A stretch of 52,870 nt of DNA from Candidatus Solibacter usitatus (GTDB lineage Bacteria > Acidobacteriota > Terriglobia > Bryobacterales > Bryobacteraceae): assembly GCA_016213245.1 (NCBI GenBank), contig JACRBC010000106.1, forward strand, positions 1 to 52,870, given 5' to 3'. The notes below the pieces were generated by a model. That model saw only the letters and a program-made list of their open reading frames with translations. It ran no database searches and was not told the origin of the DNA. The position numbers and the translations under genes were made by a program. Numbering within the stretch: position 1 is the first letter of the stretch; every line of letters starts with the position of its first letter. Positions 1-11,100 of this stretch are shown here, one piece after another.

Positions 1-1737
<1,737 letters not shown>

Positions 1738-1744
1738 GAAACAG

Positions 1745-1807
1745 GGGGACACACTTTAGTGTGTCCCCTGCACCCCGTCATTTGGGGACACACTTCAGTG
1801 TGTCCCC
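1745..1807. repeat. Two tandem 24-bp palindromic repeats (REP-like)
   Basis: Each unit has perfect 11-bp arms, GGGGACACACT and AGTGTGTCCCC, around a two-base centre. Copy 1 occupies 1745-1768 with centre TT. Copy 2 occupies 1784-1807 with centre TC. They are 15 bases apart and in the same orientation. The pair sits right after the secA stop and runs into the start of the next gene. The unit looks like a repetitive extragenic palindrome; whether it recurs elsewhere in the genome cannot be seen here. As RNA each copy would fold into a very stable hairpin, so they may also end secA transcription. Confidence 0.85.
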
Positions 1808-2768
1808 TTTGTCCCTCCTCCTCCTCCTCCTCTCCTCCGCCGCCTACGCCCAACTCTGGCCCGACCCCTGGCACGGCTCGGCTCGCACCTCCACCTCAGC
1901 CCCCCCCATCGCCGACCCCATGCTCTGGGCCGAGTACGGCGGCCAGGCCTCGGAAAAGGCCGTCTACAACGGCCCCGTCGGCAGGTTCTCCGCCACCGCC
2001 TGGCGCCTCGACGACTCCACCGCCGCCCTCGCCTGGTTCCAGGCCATCCGCCCCGCCAACTGCGCCTCCTCCTCCCTCACCGCCTGCGCCACCCCCGGCG
2101 CCCAGTTCGTCCTCCACCAGAACTACGTCCTCCTGTTCGAAGGCTGGCGCCCCCTCCCCGCCGAGCTCGCTGAACTCTACCCCCAGCTCCCCCGCCTCCG
2201 CTCCGGCGGCGGACTCCCCCTCCTCCCCGCCTACCTCCCCGAAAAGAACCGCGTCCGCAACTCCGAGCGCTACGTCCTCGGCCCCCATTCCCTCCAGCGC
2301 TTCCTCCCCGCCGTCCCCGCCGCCCTCGCCGGCCTCGAAGACGGCGTCGAAGCCCAGGTCGCCTCCTTCTCCTCACCCTCCGGCCCCGCCACCCTCGCCG
2401 TCTTCTACTTCCTCACCCCCCAACTCGCCATCCTCAAGGCCCGCGAGTTCGAGAAACTCCCCGGCTTCGCCGTCAAACGCACCGGCGCCTTCGTCGCCCT
2501 CGCCTCCCCCAGCCCCTCTTTTGCTGCAACCATACTTAGAAGTATTGAATCGCAGTCCGAGTTCGTCTGGAATACCCCTGGAAAGCTCCCCGAGATGCCC
2601 AACGTCGCCGGCATGCTCGTCGCCATCGCCGAGCTCACCGGCCTCCTCCTCATCGCCTGCGTCGCCGGAGGCCTCGTCTTCGCCTTCTTCCGGGCCTACT
2701 TTCGCAACCGCCGCATCCGTTTGGCCGGCACCGACTCCCCTTTTACCTTCCTCCACGTGCCCGACTGA
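1800..2768 (+). CDS. Secreted or membrane-anchored hypothetical protein, start uncertain
   Basis: I do not recognise the family with certainty; it is of the kind annotated as DUF6599 in Solibacter-like bacteria (weak guess). The protein opens with a hydrophobic stretch ending SSAAYAQ, which looks like a signal peptide with cleavage after AYA. A globular part of about 250 residues follows. Near the C-terminus is one transmembrane helix (around MLVAIAELTGLLLIACVAGG) and a basic tail (FRNRRIR), predicting a periplasmic domain held by a C-terminal anchor. No ATG lies in frame between the secA stop and the signal peptide. Usable starts are GTG at 1800, inside the second palindrome, or TTG at 1809. 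The signal peptide lacks the usual positive N-region, so the repeats may have replaced the original start. Coding strand is extremely C-rich. Confidence 0.62.
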   Translation: MSPLSLLLLLLSSAAYAQLWPDPWHGSARTSTSAPPIADPMLWAEYGGQASEKAVYNGPVGRFSATAWRLDDSTAALAWFQAIRPANCASSSLTACATPGAQFVLHQNYVLLFEGWRPLPAELAELYPQLPRLRSGGGLPLLPAYLPEKNRVRNSERYVLGPHSLQRFLPAVPAALAGLEDGVEAQVASFSSPSGPATLAVFYFLTPQLAILKAREFEKLPGFAVKRTGAFVALASPSPSFAATILRSIESQSEFVWNTPGKLPEMPNVAGMLVAIAELTGLLLIACVAGGLVFAFFRAYFRNRRIRLAGTDSPFTFLHVPD

Positions 2769-2781
2769 TCCCCCGTCGCCT

Positions 2782-2813
2782 AAAGCCCTCTGATTCTCCA
2801 CCTTAGGGGCTTT
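2782..2813 (+). terminator. Weak hairpin after the hypothetical gene
   Basis: AAAGCCC (2782-2788) pairs perfectly with GGGCTTT (2807-2813) across an 18-base loop. There is no clear T-run after it, so its terminator role is only plausible. Confidence 0.35.
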
Positions 2814-3027
2814 CCCCCCTCTCCCCAACGTCGCCCGCGGGCCCCTGAGATCACGCCTCTCCCACTCTGTCAAGAGGTATAAATTCTTTTATTATCAATG
2901 AGTTAGAGGTTGTTTGAGTTCTTCCAGTTTTTCACTTGACTGGGCCTCCCAAAGGCTCTACGCTCAAATCAAATACAGATTTTACGGTAGCGATACCGTC
3001 GAGTCTGTTTCTCCCATTGAACATCAG
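2814..3027. other. Gene-free, AT-richer leader region
   Basis: Nothing coding is convincing in the 350 bases between 2769 and 3118. The segment around 2870-2940 is clearly AT-richer than its surroundings and holds a TATAAAT (2878-2884) and a TTGACT (2936-2941), which could be promoter parts, but neither has a convincing partner at the right spacing. An open frame running from 2914 through here overlaps RNase J out of frame and has no family signature. Confidence 0.35.
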
Positions 3028-3062
3028 AGCGAGGGCCTACTCCTTCGAGTAGGCCCTTCGCT
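3028..3062 (+). terminator. Strong GC hairpin upstream of the RNase J promoter
   Basis: GGGCCTACTC (3033-3042) pairs perfectly with GAGTAGGCCC (3047-3056) around a CTTC loop. The stem extends outward (AGCGA 3028-3032 with TCGCT 3058-3062) with one bulged T. It lies just before the proposed RNase J promoter, so it most likely insulates that gene from upstream transcription or ends a short transcript from the AT-rich region. The T-run is poor (CTTCGCTTG). Confidence 0.5.
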
Positions 3063-3089
3063 TGTCCGGCTATGGTGGTGTGCTAGCCT
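3062..3089 (+). promoter_or_regulatory. Proposed RNase J promoter
   Basis: TTGTCC (3062-3067), a 16-base spacer and TAGCCT (3084-3089) preceded by TGC, that is, an extended -10. The same TGCTAGCCTGA string recurs before other genes in the window. The start codon at 3119 is about 30 bases downstream of the -10. Confidence 0.5.
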
Positions 3090-3118
3090 GAGTGTTGCGG
3101 AGTCCTTCCACCCCTCGT

Positions 3119-4789
3119 ATGTCCGACAAAAAGCTACAAGTTATACCTCTCGGTGGCCTCGGCGAGTTCGGCATGAACTGCATGGCCCTCCGCTACGGCG
3201 ACGACATCATCGTGCTCGACGCCGGCATGATGTTCCCCGACGCCGAGCTCCTCGGCGTCGATATCGTCACCCCGGACTTCGCCTATCTTGAGGAGAACCG
3301 CGAGCATGTCCGCGCCCTCCTCCTCACCCACGGCCATGAGGACCACATCGGCGGCATCCCCTTCCTCCTCACCCAGCTCAACATCCCCATCTACGGCACC
3401 GCCTTTACCCTCGCCCTGGTCGAACGCCGCCTGGAAGAGCATGAACTTCTCGACGAGGCCGAACTCCACCGCGTCAAGCCCGGCCAGAAGATCAGCATCG
3501 GCCCCTTCTCCATCGAGTTCATCCACGTCACCCACTCCATCGTCAGCGCCATGGCCCTGGCCATCACCACCCCGCTCGGCGTAGTCATCCACACCGGCGA
3601 CTTCAAGGTGGACCCCACCCCCACCGACAACGTCCTGTTCGACCTCCACACCCTGGCCGAGTACGGCAAGCGCGGCGTCCTGCTGCTGCTGTCGGACTCC
3701 ACCAACGTCGACCGTCCCGGCTATACCGCCTCCGAACGCGCCGTCCAGCCGCGCTTTGAGGAGATCTTCAACCGCGCCGAACGGCGCATCGTCATCGCCT
3801 GCTTCTCCAGCTCCATCCACCGCTTGCAGCAGATCCTCGACCTCTCCGCCGAGATGGGCCGCAAGGTCGCCTTCATCGGCCGCAGCATGCTGTCGGCCAC
3901 CGAGATCGCCCATGGCCTCGGCCTGCTGCACATCCCCGACAACATCCTGCTGCGCCCGCAGGATGTCATGAGCGCCGCCCCGCACAAGGTCGCCGTCGTC
4001 GTTAGCGGCACCCAGGGCGAGCCGATGTCGGCCATGAGCCGCATCGCCGTCGACAACCACAAGAGCCTCTCGCTGGAGCGCGGCGACGTGGTCGTGCACA
4101 GCGCCCGCATCATCCCCGGCAACGAGAAGTCCATCGGCCGCATGATGAACCACATCGCCCGCCGCGGCGCCGAGGTCGTCGCCGGCTCCATGAGCCCGCC
4201 CATCCATGTCTCCGGCCACGCCTCCCAGGAAGAGCTGAAGCTGATCCTGAACCTCGTCCGCCCGCGCTACTTCGTCCCCATCCACGGCGAGTACTGGCAG
4301 ATGTCCAAGCACGCCGCCATGGCCTCGCACCTCAGTTCCTACGGGCTGGAGGAGACCTTCGTGCTCGAAACCGGCCAGAGCCTGGAAATCGACACCCGTG
4401 GCGCGCGCAAGGGCGAGAAGATCACCGTCGGCCGCGTCTGCATCGACTCCGGCACCATCGACGAAGTGGTGGAGGACATGGTCATCCGCGACCGCCGCCA
4501 CCTCTCCGAGGACGGCTTCGTCATCCCCATCATCGCCATCGACAAGCACACCGGCAAGTGCGAGGGACTCCCCGAGATCGTCTCCCGCGGTTTCGTCTCC
4601 TTCGAGGAAGGTTCCGAGCTCATGGGCGGCGCGCGCCAGATCGTCGCCCGCACCCTGGAGACCTCGTCCCGGGAGGAGCGCACCGACTGGGGCGTCATGC
4701 AGGAGAAGATCCGCGCCGACCTCAAGCGTTACTTGAACAAACAGACGCAACGCCGTCCGCTGATTATGCCTGTCATTCTTGAGGTGTGA
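3119..4789 (+). CDS. rnj: Ribonuclease J (metallo-beta-lactamase/beta-CASP RNase)
   Basis: RNase J is a cytosolic 5'-3' exoribonuclease and endonuclease of mRNA decay and rRNA maturation. The protein has 556 residues, the usual family length. The metallo-beta-lactamase zinc motif HGHEDH is at residues 71-76. HTGDFKVD, the beta-CASP domain and the PIHGEYWQM region follow, then the C-terminal domain ending RPLIMPVILEV. I chose ATG 3119 (MSDKKLQVIPLGG) over an in-frame GTG at 3092, because the family's conserved sequence starts a few residues after this Met. A GGAG lies rather far upstream (3099-3102). The next gene starts three bases after the stop, suggesting co-transcription. Confidence is high. 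Confidence 0.95.
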   Translation: MSDKKLQVIPLGGLGEFGMNCMALRYGDDIIVLDAGMMFPDAELLGVDIVTPDFAYLEENREHVRALLLTHGHEDHIGGIPFLLTQLNIPIYGTAFTLALVERRLEEHELLDEAELHRVKPGQKISIGPFSIEFIHVTHSIVSAMALAITTPLGVVIHTGDFKVDPTPTDNVLFDLHTLAEYGKRGVLLLLSDSTNVDRPGYTASERAVQPRFEEIFNRAERRIVIACFSSSIHRLQQILDLSAEMGRKVAFIGRSMLSATEIAHGLGLLHIPDNILLRPQDVMSAAPHKVAVVVSGTQGEPMSAMSRIAVDNHKSLSLERGDVVVHSARIIPGNEKSIGRMMNHIARRGAEVVAGSMSPPIHVSGHASQEELKLILNLVRPRYFVPIHGEYWQMSKHAAMASHLSSYGLEETFVLETGQSLEIDTRGARKGEKITVGRVCIDSGTIDEVVEDMVIRDRRHLSEDGFVIPIIAIDKHTGKCEGLPEIVSRGFVSFEEGSELMGGARQIVARTLETSSREERTDWGVMQEKIRADLKRYLNKQTQRRPLIMPVILEV

Positions 4790-4792
4790 CGG

Positions 4793-6169
4793 GTGGCGGT
4801 GGACGTTGAGGACGCGTCGGGCTATCGCGGGCAGGCCGACCAACTCCTGACCCCGTCCTCGTCCGTCGAGCTGGCCGCGCTGCTGGCCCAGGCCTCCGGC
4901 GCCGGTACGCCCGTCACCGCCTGGGGCTCCGGAACAGGCATCACCGGCGGCTGCTGCCCGTCTCAAGGCTGGCTCATCTCGCTCGACCGCTTCCGGAAGT
5001 TGGACGTGGGGCGGGGAAGCGCCTGGGTCGGCGCCGGCGTTCCGCTCAAGGACCTCCAGACGGCCGCCGCGGCCACCGGGCAGTTCTACGCGCCGGATCC
5101 CACCGAGTGGTCGGCCTCCATCGGCGGCAACATCGCCACCAACGCCTCCGGCTCGCGCAGCTTCCGCTACGGCTCAACGCGGCGGCACCTGCTCGCTCTC
5201 ACCGTGGCGCTGATGGACGGCTCCGTCCGCACCTGGCGCCGCGGCGAGAAGCTCGACTTCCCTTACGCGCCGCTGCCCGCCCCGGCCACCACCAAGAACA
5301 CCGCCGGCTATTACCTGCCGCCGGAGGCCGAGTGGGTGGACCTGCTGTGCGGCAGCGAAGGCACGCTGGGCATCGTCCTGGAGGCCGAGGTAGCGTTGCT
5401 GAAGCAGCCGGCGCAAATCCTCTCCGGCGTCGTCTTCTTCGACGATGACGCCCTGGCGCTGGAGGCCGTGGACGCCTGGCGCGGCGTCTCCCAGCTCCGC
5501 ATGCTGGAGTACATGGACTCGCCCTCCCTGGGCTTCCTGCGGGGGCCGTACGGGGATGAGATCCCGCCGGCCGCCCGGGCCTGCCTCATGGTCGAGCAGG
5601 AGCTGGACGGCCTGCCAGGAGAGCCGCTGGACCAGTGGTTGGAGCGGCTGGAGCACGCGCGCGCCCTGGAAGACTCCTGGTTCGGCGAGACCGCGCGCGA
5701 CCGCGAGCGCTTCCGCGCCTTCCGCCACGCCCTGCCGGAACAGGTGAACGCCCGCGTGCGGCAGAACGGCTTTCAGAAGCTCAGCTCGGACTTCGCCGTG
5801 CCCATCGGGCGCAACGGCGAGATGCTGCGGTTTTACCAGCAGACTTTACTTGAGGAGTTCTCAGGCAAGTTCACCATTTATGGCCACATCGGCGATGCCC
5901 ATGTGCACGTGAATGTGCTCTCGGAATCGGAGCGCGACTACGACCGCGGCCGCCAGTGGATGCTCTCGGCGGCACGCCAGGCCGTCGCGCTGGGGGGCAC
6001 TGTGAGCGCCGAACACGGCCTGGGGAAGCGCAAGGCGCACTTCCTGCCGCTGATGTTCAGCCAGGCCGAGATCGAGTCGATGAAGGCCGTCAAACGCCGC
6101 CTGGATCCCCAGTGGCTGCTCGGCGCCGGCAACATCTTCCCCGGCGGGCTGGAGAGTTTTCAGATGTAG
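4793..6169 (+). CDS. FAD-linked oxidase, GlcD / D-lactate dehydrogenase type
   Basis: A 458-residue flavoprotein of the PCMH/VAO family that oxidises a 2-hydroxy acid (glycolate, D-lactate or similar); the exact substrate cannot be read from sequence. The FAD pyrophosphate loop is WGSGTGITGG near residue 43-52. The second FAD segment is IGGNIATNASGSRSFRYG. The C-terminal oxidase domain carries YGHIGDAHVHVN and the typical ending SAEHGLGKRK and LLGAGNIF. It starts at GTG 4793, three bases after the RNase J stop, so the two probably share a transcript; no functional link to RNA decay is apparent. No partner iron-sulfur subunit gene is near, suggesting a single-subunit enzyme. Downstream lies a transposase relic. 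Confidence 0.88.
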   Translation: MAVDVEDASGYRGQADQLLTPSSSVELAALLAQASGAGTPVTAWGSGTGITGGCCPSQGWLISLDRFRKLDVGRGSAWVGAGVPLKDLQTAAAATGQFYAPDPTEWSASIGGNIATNASGSRSFRYGSTRRHLLALTVALMDGSVRTWRRGEKLDFPYAPLPAPATTKNTAGYYLPPEAEWVDLLCGSEGTLGIVLEAEVALLKQPAQILSGVVFFDDDALALEAVDAWRGVSQLRMLEYMDSPSLGFLRGPYGDEIPPAARACLMVEQELDGLPGEPLDQWLERLEHARALEDSWFGETARDRERFRAFRHALPEQVNARVRQNGFQKLSSDFAVPIGRNGEMLRFYQQTLLEEFSGKFTIYGHIGDAHVHVNVLSESERDYDRGRQWMLSAARQAVALGGTVSAEHGLGKRKAHFLPLMFSQAEIESMKAVKRRLDPQWLLGAGNIFPGGLESFQM

Positions 6170-6215
6170 TATAGACAGCTCTGGCGAAGTGTCTGCTGGA
6201 AAGAAGATGGCGAAA

Positions 6216-6618
6216 GCCGACACGGATATGACCTGGCGCTACGGACGGGCCCCGCAAGGCCAACGCGCACGCGCAGGCACGCCCGCAGGCCGCTGGCGTA
6301 CGCTGACCATCTTGGGTGCGATTCGCCGTTCCGGATGGGCCGCCACGATGACCATCGAGGCTGCCACCGATGGTGAGATCTTTTTGGCCGACCTGGAGCA
6401 GGTGCTGTGCCCGCAACTGGAGCCCGGCGACGTCGTGGTGCTGGATAACTTGGCGGCCGCACAAGGTCCGGGGCGTGCGCGAACGCATCAAACAGCGGCT
6501 GCGCACCGCCATTGCCCGTTCCCCGTTCGCGCTGGATCAATGCCTCGCCGAAGCCCTGGCCGCAGTGACTCCACAGAACGCTCAGGCTTGCTTCCGCCAC
6601 TGCGGCTACGGTCTATGA
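6216..6618 (+). pseudogene. IS630-family transposase remnant, frameshifted and internally deleted
   Basis: The first part reads TDMTWRYGRAP, TLTILGAIRRSGW and GDVVVLDNLAA, typical of the central DDE domain of IS630-type transposases, including the second catalytic Asp (LDNLAA). An extra G near 6459 shifts the frame. The next frame continues HKVRGVRERI and then jumps to the C-terminal end (AQACFRHCGYGL, stop 6616-6618). The segment between, which should hold the PYSPDFNPIE motif with the catalytic Glu, is missing. The N-terminal half of the transposase and any terminal inverted repeats are also absent. This is a dead relic between the oxidase gene and the sulfatase locus and marks a past insertion. 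Confidence 0.88.
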
Positions 6619-6637
6619 TTTATCTGAGGCACGGCCC

Positions 6638-8137
6638 CTACTGATGCCTGAACGGGGCCGGCTTGCGCTCCAGTTCCTTGGGAAATTCCGCGGCCTTGGA
6701 GCGCTCCGGGTTGCGCAGGGCCTGCTGCCCGCCGCGGTCGGGCTGCAGCGGGATGTTCATGCCTCCGGTTTGCGCCAGCACCTCGAAGAGGCGCGTCCGC
6801 ATTTCTCGAATCAGCGGCTGGTGTTGCTCGCTGAGGATCAGGTTGCGGCTCTCCAGCGGGTCCTCCTGCAAGTCGTAAAGCTCGTCGAGGTCCCAGATGC
6901 CCTGGTAGCGGATGAATTTGTAGCGGTCGCCGCGCAGGGCGTGGATTGTGGGAGTCTGCGGGAAATTGCGCTCCCAGTAGTACTCGTAGAGCAGCTCTTT
7001 CCGCCACTCGGTCTGGCGGCCCTGCGCCAGAGGCAGCCAACTTCCGCCGTCCAACCCGCCGGGCCGCGGCGCACCGCAGACGTCCAGCACGGTGGGCATG
7101 ATGTCGAGGTTGGCCACGATCTGGGGCACTGTCCGGCCGCCTTCGAATAGTTCGGGGCAGCGCGCGAGCAACGGTACCCGCATCGATTCCTCGTAGGCGG
7201 TCCGCTTGTCGATGAGGCCGTGCTCGCCGAAGGCGAAGCCGTTGTCGCCCATGTAGATGACCAGCGTGGAATCGAGTTCACCGCGCCGCTTCAGCTCATC
7301 GAGCACCTGCCCAATGCTGTCATCGACGCCCATGAGCGTCTCGGCGTACTTCTTGTAGTACTCGCCGATGTCGAGCGTGGAGTGATACGGATAGTCGACG
7401 CCGTGCCACGAGTTGCGCTGGTTCCGCACCCACATGGGGCGGTGCTGAGCCATCTCGCCCGTGGCCGCCATGGTAGGGGGATAGACGAACTTCGCGTCTT
7501 TGTAGCGCCCCTTGTGGCGCGGCGCCGGCTCAAACTGGGCGTGCACGGCTTTGTGTGAGAGGTACATGAAGTAGGGCTGGTCTTTCGGCAGCGACCGCAT
7601 CCACTCCAGCGAGTAGTTGGTGAGTTCATCGGTGATATGCCCCTTTTGCGGGACATTCCTGCCGTTGACATTGATGCCGTTGGGCGACGGCAGGTAGCTA
7701 CCCTGTCCGCGGAAGCTGACCCACTGATCGAAGCCCGGCTTTGGCTCATCGGTCTCGGCGCCCATGTGCCACTTGCCGAAGAACGCGGTCTTGTAGCCGG
7801 CCTGTTGCAGATGGGACGGGAAGAACGTCGTGCCCGCCGGAATGGGCGTGTTGTTGTCGACGATCTTGTGTTTGTGAGCGTAGACGCCGGTGAGGACGGA
7901 GGCCCGGCTCGGGCTGCACAGGGCCGTGGTCACGAAGGCGTTCCGGAAGTGGACGCCTTCCCGTGCCATGCGGTCCATCTGCGGAGTCTCCAGCCACGGT
8001 TGGGCCTTCATGAAACCCATCGCGTCGTAGCGGTGATCGTCGCTCAGGATGTAGATGACGTTTCGCCGCCTGGCGCTCTGACCACGCGCCGCCACGGTTC
8101 CGGCGGCCATCGATGCCAGCAATTCTCTACGGTTCAT
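6638..8137 (-). CDS. Sulfatase of the arylsulfatase/choline-sulfatase family, secreted
   Basis: A 499-residue type I sulfatase that would hydrolyse sulfate esters outside the cytoplasm. The formylglycine motif CSPSR is at residues 74-78, with the modified Cys74. The metal site SDDHRYD follows the signal region, and GKWHMG and GDNGFAFGEHG are further active-site blocks. The N-terminus MNRRELLASMAAG looks like a twin-arginine signal. I start at 8137 rather than the in-frame Met at 8167, because AAGG sits close upstream and the RR signal begins here. It follows the TonB-dependent receptor by 30 bases on the same strand, so the two likely act together on a sulfated compound or glycan. An anaerobic or FGE-type maturase is not seen in the window. 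Confidence 0.93.
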   Translation of the reverse strand: MNRRELLASMAAGTVAARGQSARRRNVIYILSDDHRYDAMGFMKAQPWLETPQMDRMAREGVHFRNAFVTTALCSPSRASVLTGVYAHKHKIVDNNTPIPAGTTFFPSHLQQAGYKTAFFGKWHMGAETDEPKPGFDQWVSFRGQGSYLPSPNGINVNGRNVPQKGHITDELTNYSLEWMRSLPKDQPYFMYLSHKAVHAQFEPAPRHKGRYKDAKFVYPPTMAATGEMAQHRPMWVRNQRNSWHGVDYPYHSTLDIGEYYKKYAETLMGVDDSIGQVLDELKRRGELDSTLVIYMGDNGFAFGEHGLIDKRTAYEESMRVPLLARCPELFEGGRTVPQIVANLDIMPTVLDVCGAPRPGGLDGGSWLPLAQGRQTEWRKELLYEYYWERNFPQTPTIHALRGDRYKFIRYQGIWDLDELYDLQEDPLESRNLILSEQHQPLIREMRTRLFEVLAQTGGMNIPLQPDRGGQQALRNPERSKAAEFPKELERKPAPFRHQ

Positions 8138-8167
8138 TATGGTTGCCTTTTTCGGCGTATGTCCCAA

Positions 8168-11100
8168 CTACCAGATCAGCTTGAGACCGAACTGGAGGTT
8201 GCGCGGGGTGGCCGCTCCTGTGATGACGCCGAAGCTGGCTGTGCCCAGCACGTTGCCCGGCGCGTTGAATCGCGGCGTGTTGGTGAAGGTGAACGCTTCA
8301 AAGCGGAACTGTAGCCGCAGATGCTCCAGCAGTTGGAAGTTCTTCAAAGCGGAGAAGTCCCAATTGAACTGTGAGCGCCCACGCAGAATGTTTCGTCCGG
8401 CGTTGCCATAGGTAAAGTTGGCCGGGCGGATAAATGCGTCCACGTTGAAGTCGCGCTGCAGGGTGCGCGCACCGCTGTAAGCGGAGCCGGCGATATTGGG
8501 GCGCTGCACCACGGTGTAGGTGCCGGTGTTGGCCGGATTGCCCTGCACGGTGGGGTTATAGGGGACGGCGGACGCCAGGGTGACGATGGAGCCGACGCTC
8601 CAGCCGCCGAGGATTCCGTTGACGACGGCCGGGGACGCCGCCATGTAGGGCCGCCCCTTGCCGAATGGCAGGTCATAGAGGACCGAACTGACGAAGCGGT
8701 GCGGGATGTCCTGATTGTCGACGGAGCGCTCGGATCTCAGATTGAACAGGTTTTGAAAGCCGCAGCCCGTGGTGTTGCCTTGCACCGCGCTGCCGCATGT
8801 ATCGCCAATCGTCTTGGACCAAGTGTAAGACGATAGCACCGTAAAGCCCTGCGAGAAGCGCTTTTCCACTTTGGCGATCATGGCGTGGTAGATGGAATTG
8901 CCGTCGTAGCGGTGGCTGTAAACAGGGCCGAGCGGCGACGCAACGATACCCGTGCCAGGGATCGCCAGGCGGGTGTAGGTCCGCTTGGCGTCGATGCTGC
9001 CAGGGCCCGCGGGAGAGAAATTAGCGTCGTATTGCCGGACCAGATGCAAGCCCCGGGAGCCGGAGTAGCCGATATCCACCAGCCAGTCCTGGCCGAACTC
9101 GCGTTGGATGTCGAAGTTCCACTGATGGGCGCTGGACATCTTCGGATGGCGCTCATAGGAGGAGAACTGCAAGCCGGTGGCCTTCGACAAGTCGGTGGCG
9201 CCGGGGGGCGGTCCCGTGGAGAGCCGGACGGCAGGCGTCGTGGACGATCCGGTGAGGGTGACGCCATAGGCGAAGGGCGCGTTGCCGATGAGGAACTCAC
9301 TGTCGCCCATGTTCTCCATGTAGGCGTAGAAGAGCCCGTAGCCGGAGCGGATGACGGTCTTCTCGCTCAGTTTGAAGGCAAAGCCGAGGCGCGGCATGAA
9401 GTTGTTCTTGTCGGTGGCGACCAGGGCCCGGTCGTAGCGGGAGCCGTCGCCGCGCGCGTAGACAAGGGTCGCCTGGCCCGGCGTGGTGTCGATGTCGAAG
9501 ATACCCATTTTGTTGTACTTCTCGTACCAGGGCGGGGACACCTCGTGGCGGATGCCGAGGTTGATGGAGAGGCGGTTATTCAGCTTCCAGTCGTCCTGCA
9601 CGTAGAGACCCAGGTTCCAGGCGCGCATCGACACCGTTACAGGCGACTGCCAGCTCCACTGGTTGGAGAGTCCCAGGAGAAAGTCGGACGCGCCATCGCC
9701 GGAGTACGCGCCATTGAAGTTGTAGGTGCCGAGCGTGTTGCGGATGTTGTAGATCGGGTTTTGCGAGCGGAGCAACGAGGCGCCGGTCTTAATGGTATGC
9801 CGGCCTCTGATCCAACTCAGGTCGCCGCTGACCTGCCGGTTCTGCGAATTGCGATCCACGGGGTTGTTGGCGCCGATGCCCAGGGCGCGGTAGCCGGTGA
9901 TGTTCATCTGCGAGAATCCGCCGTCCGGCACATCGCTTGCACCGGGGATGCCGAACTCCTTGTTGAAGTTGCGGCCCATTGCCGAGGCGGGGTTGTCGCG
10001 TTTGAAACGGGCATAGTTCCACCCGGCGCGGACGCTCATGATGAGGCTTGGCGTGAAGATGTGGTTCCAGCCGGCGCCCGTGTTGTAGCCCTCTGTGATG
10101 TAGTCCAGATTGCCGCCGCCGTAGGCCGGCGCGGGAAGACTGGGCGTATCCGGCAGGAAGGTATCGTGCCGGCTGAAGCGGAAGAAGGCGTTGTCCGCCG
10201 AGCCGATGTTCTGATCGGCTCGGACGTCCCATTTGTCCACATCCTGCCGGCGCGGGGAGAGATAGGTGAAGTTGTTGGCCAGGTTCGCCGTTTGCGGCGA
10301 GGGGTAGAGTTTGGCGAGGTTGGCCGACACCGGATCGAGCCGCGACGAGGGGATGACGTTACCGGGGAACTGCTGGCCGGTGGCGGGATCGATGATCCTC
10401 TTGGTCGAGGGCAACTCAGAAAAGTCTCCGCCGCGCATGCGGAGCGTCGGGAGGGTGTTGGCGACAGTCGCGGTCTCGCGAATGCGCCCGCTTTCGAAGT
10501 CGCCAAAGAAGAAGGTGCGGTTCCGGCCGTTGTAGAGTTTGGGGAGGATCACGGGACCACCGAGCGACATGCCGTACTGATTGCGCTTGAACGGCGGCTT
10601 GGCGGCGGCCGTGGGCGTGAAGAAGTTCTTTGCGTCAAAGACTTCGTTCCGGACGAATTCGAAGGCGGTGCCGTGCAGGTCGTTGGTTCCGTTCTTGATG
10701 GTGAGGTTGACCACGGCGCCCATGCCGCGGCCATACTCCGCGGCGTAGGCGCTGGTCTGCACCTTGAACTCCTGAATAGCGTCGATCGACGGCTGCACCA
10801 TTTCGGCGCGCCGCCCGGCTGCGGCCAGTTCGACCGAATTGTTGTCGAGGCCGTCCATGATGTAGTTGTTTTGGCTCACGCGCTGACCGCCCGCCGAGAA
10901 GCCGCCGATGCGGGATCCGGGGGCCGACTGCACGGCGCCGCCGGACATCAGCGCGAGGTCGATGTAATTTCTGCCGTTGAGGGGCATGTCGACAATCCTC
11001 TGGTTGTCGATCACCTGGCCCTGTGAGGCCTCCACCGTATTCAGCCGGCTGACGGAGGCCTTGACCTCGATTTGCTCGTTGACGGCGCCCACCTCCAAGG

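Noticed and set aside
2914..3291. Short plus-strand open frame before RNase J
   Set aside because: Overlaps RNase J out of frame and reads as random sequence after the hairpin; no signature.
3134..4966. Minus-strand open frame of 610 codons
   Set aside because: Antisense of RNase J; repetitive Gly/Asp/Val composition typical of GC-rich shadow frames.
8885..11026. Plus-strand open frame of 713 codons
   Set aside because: Antisense of the first TonB receptor, no family match.
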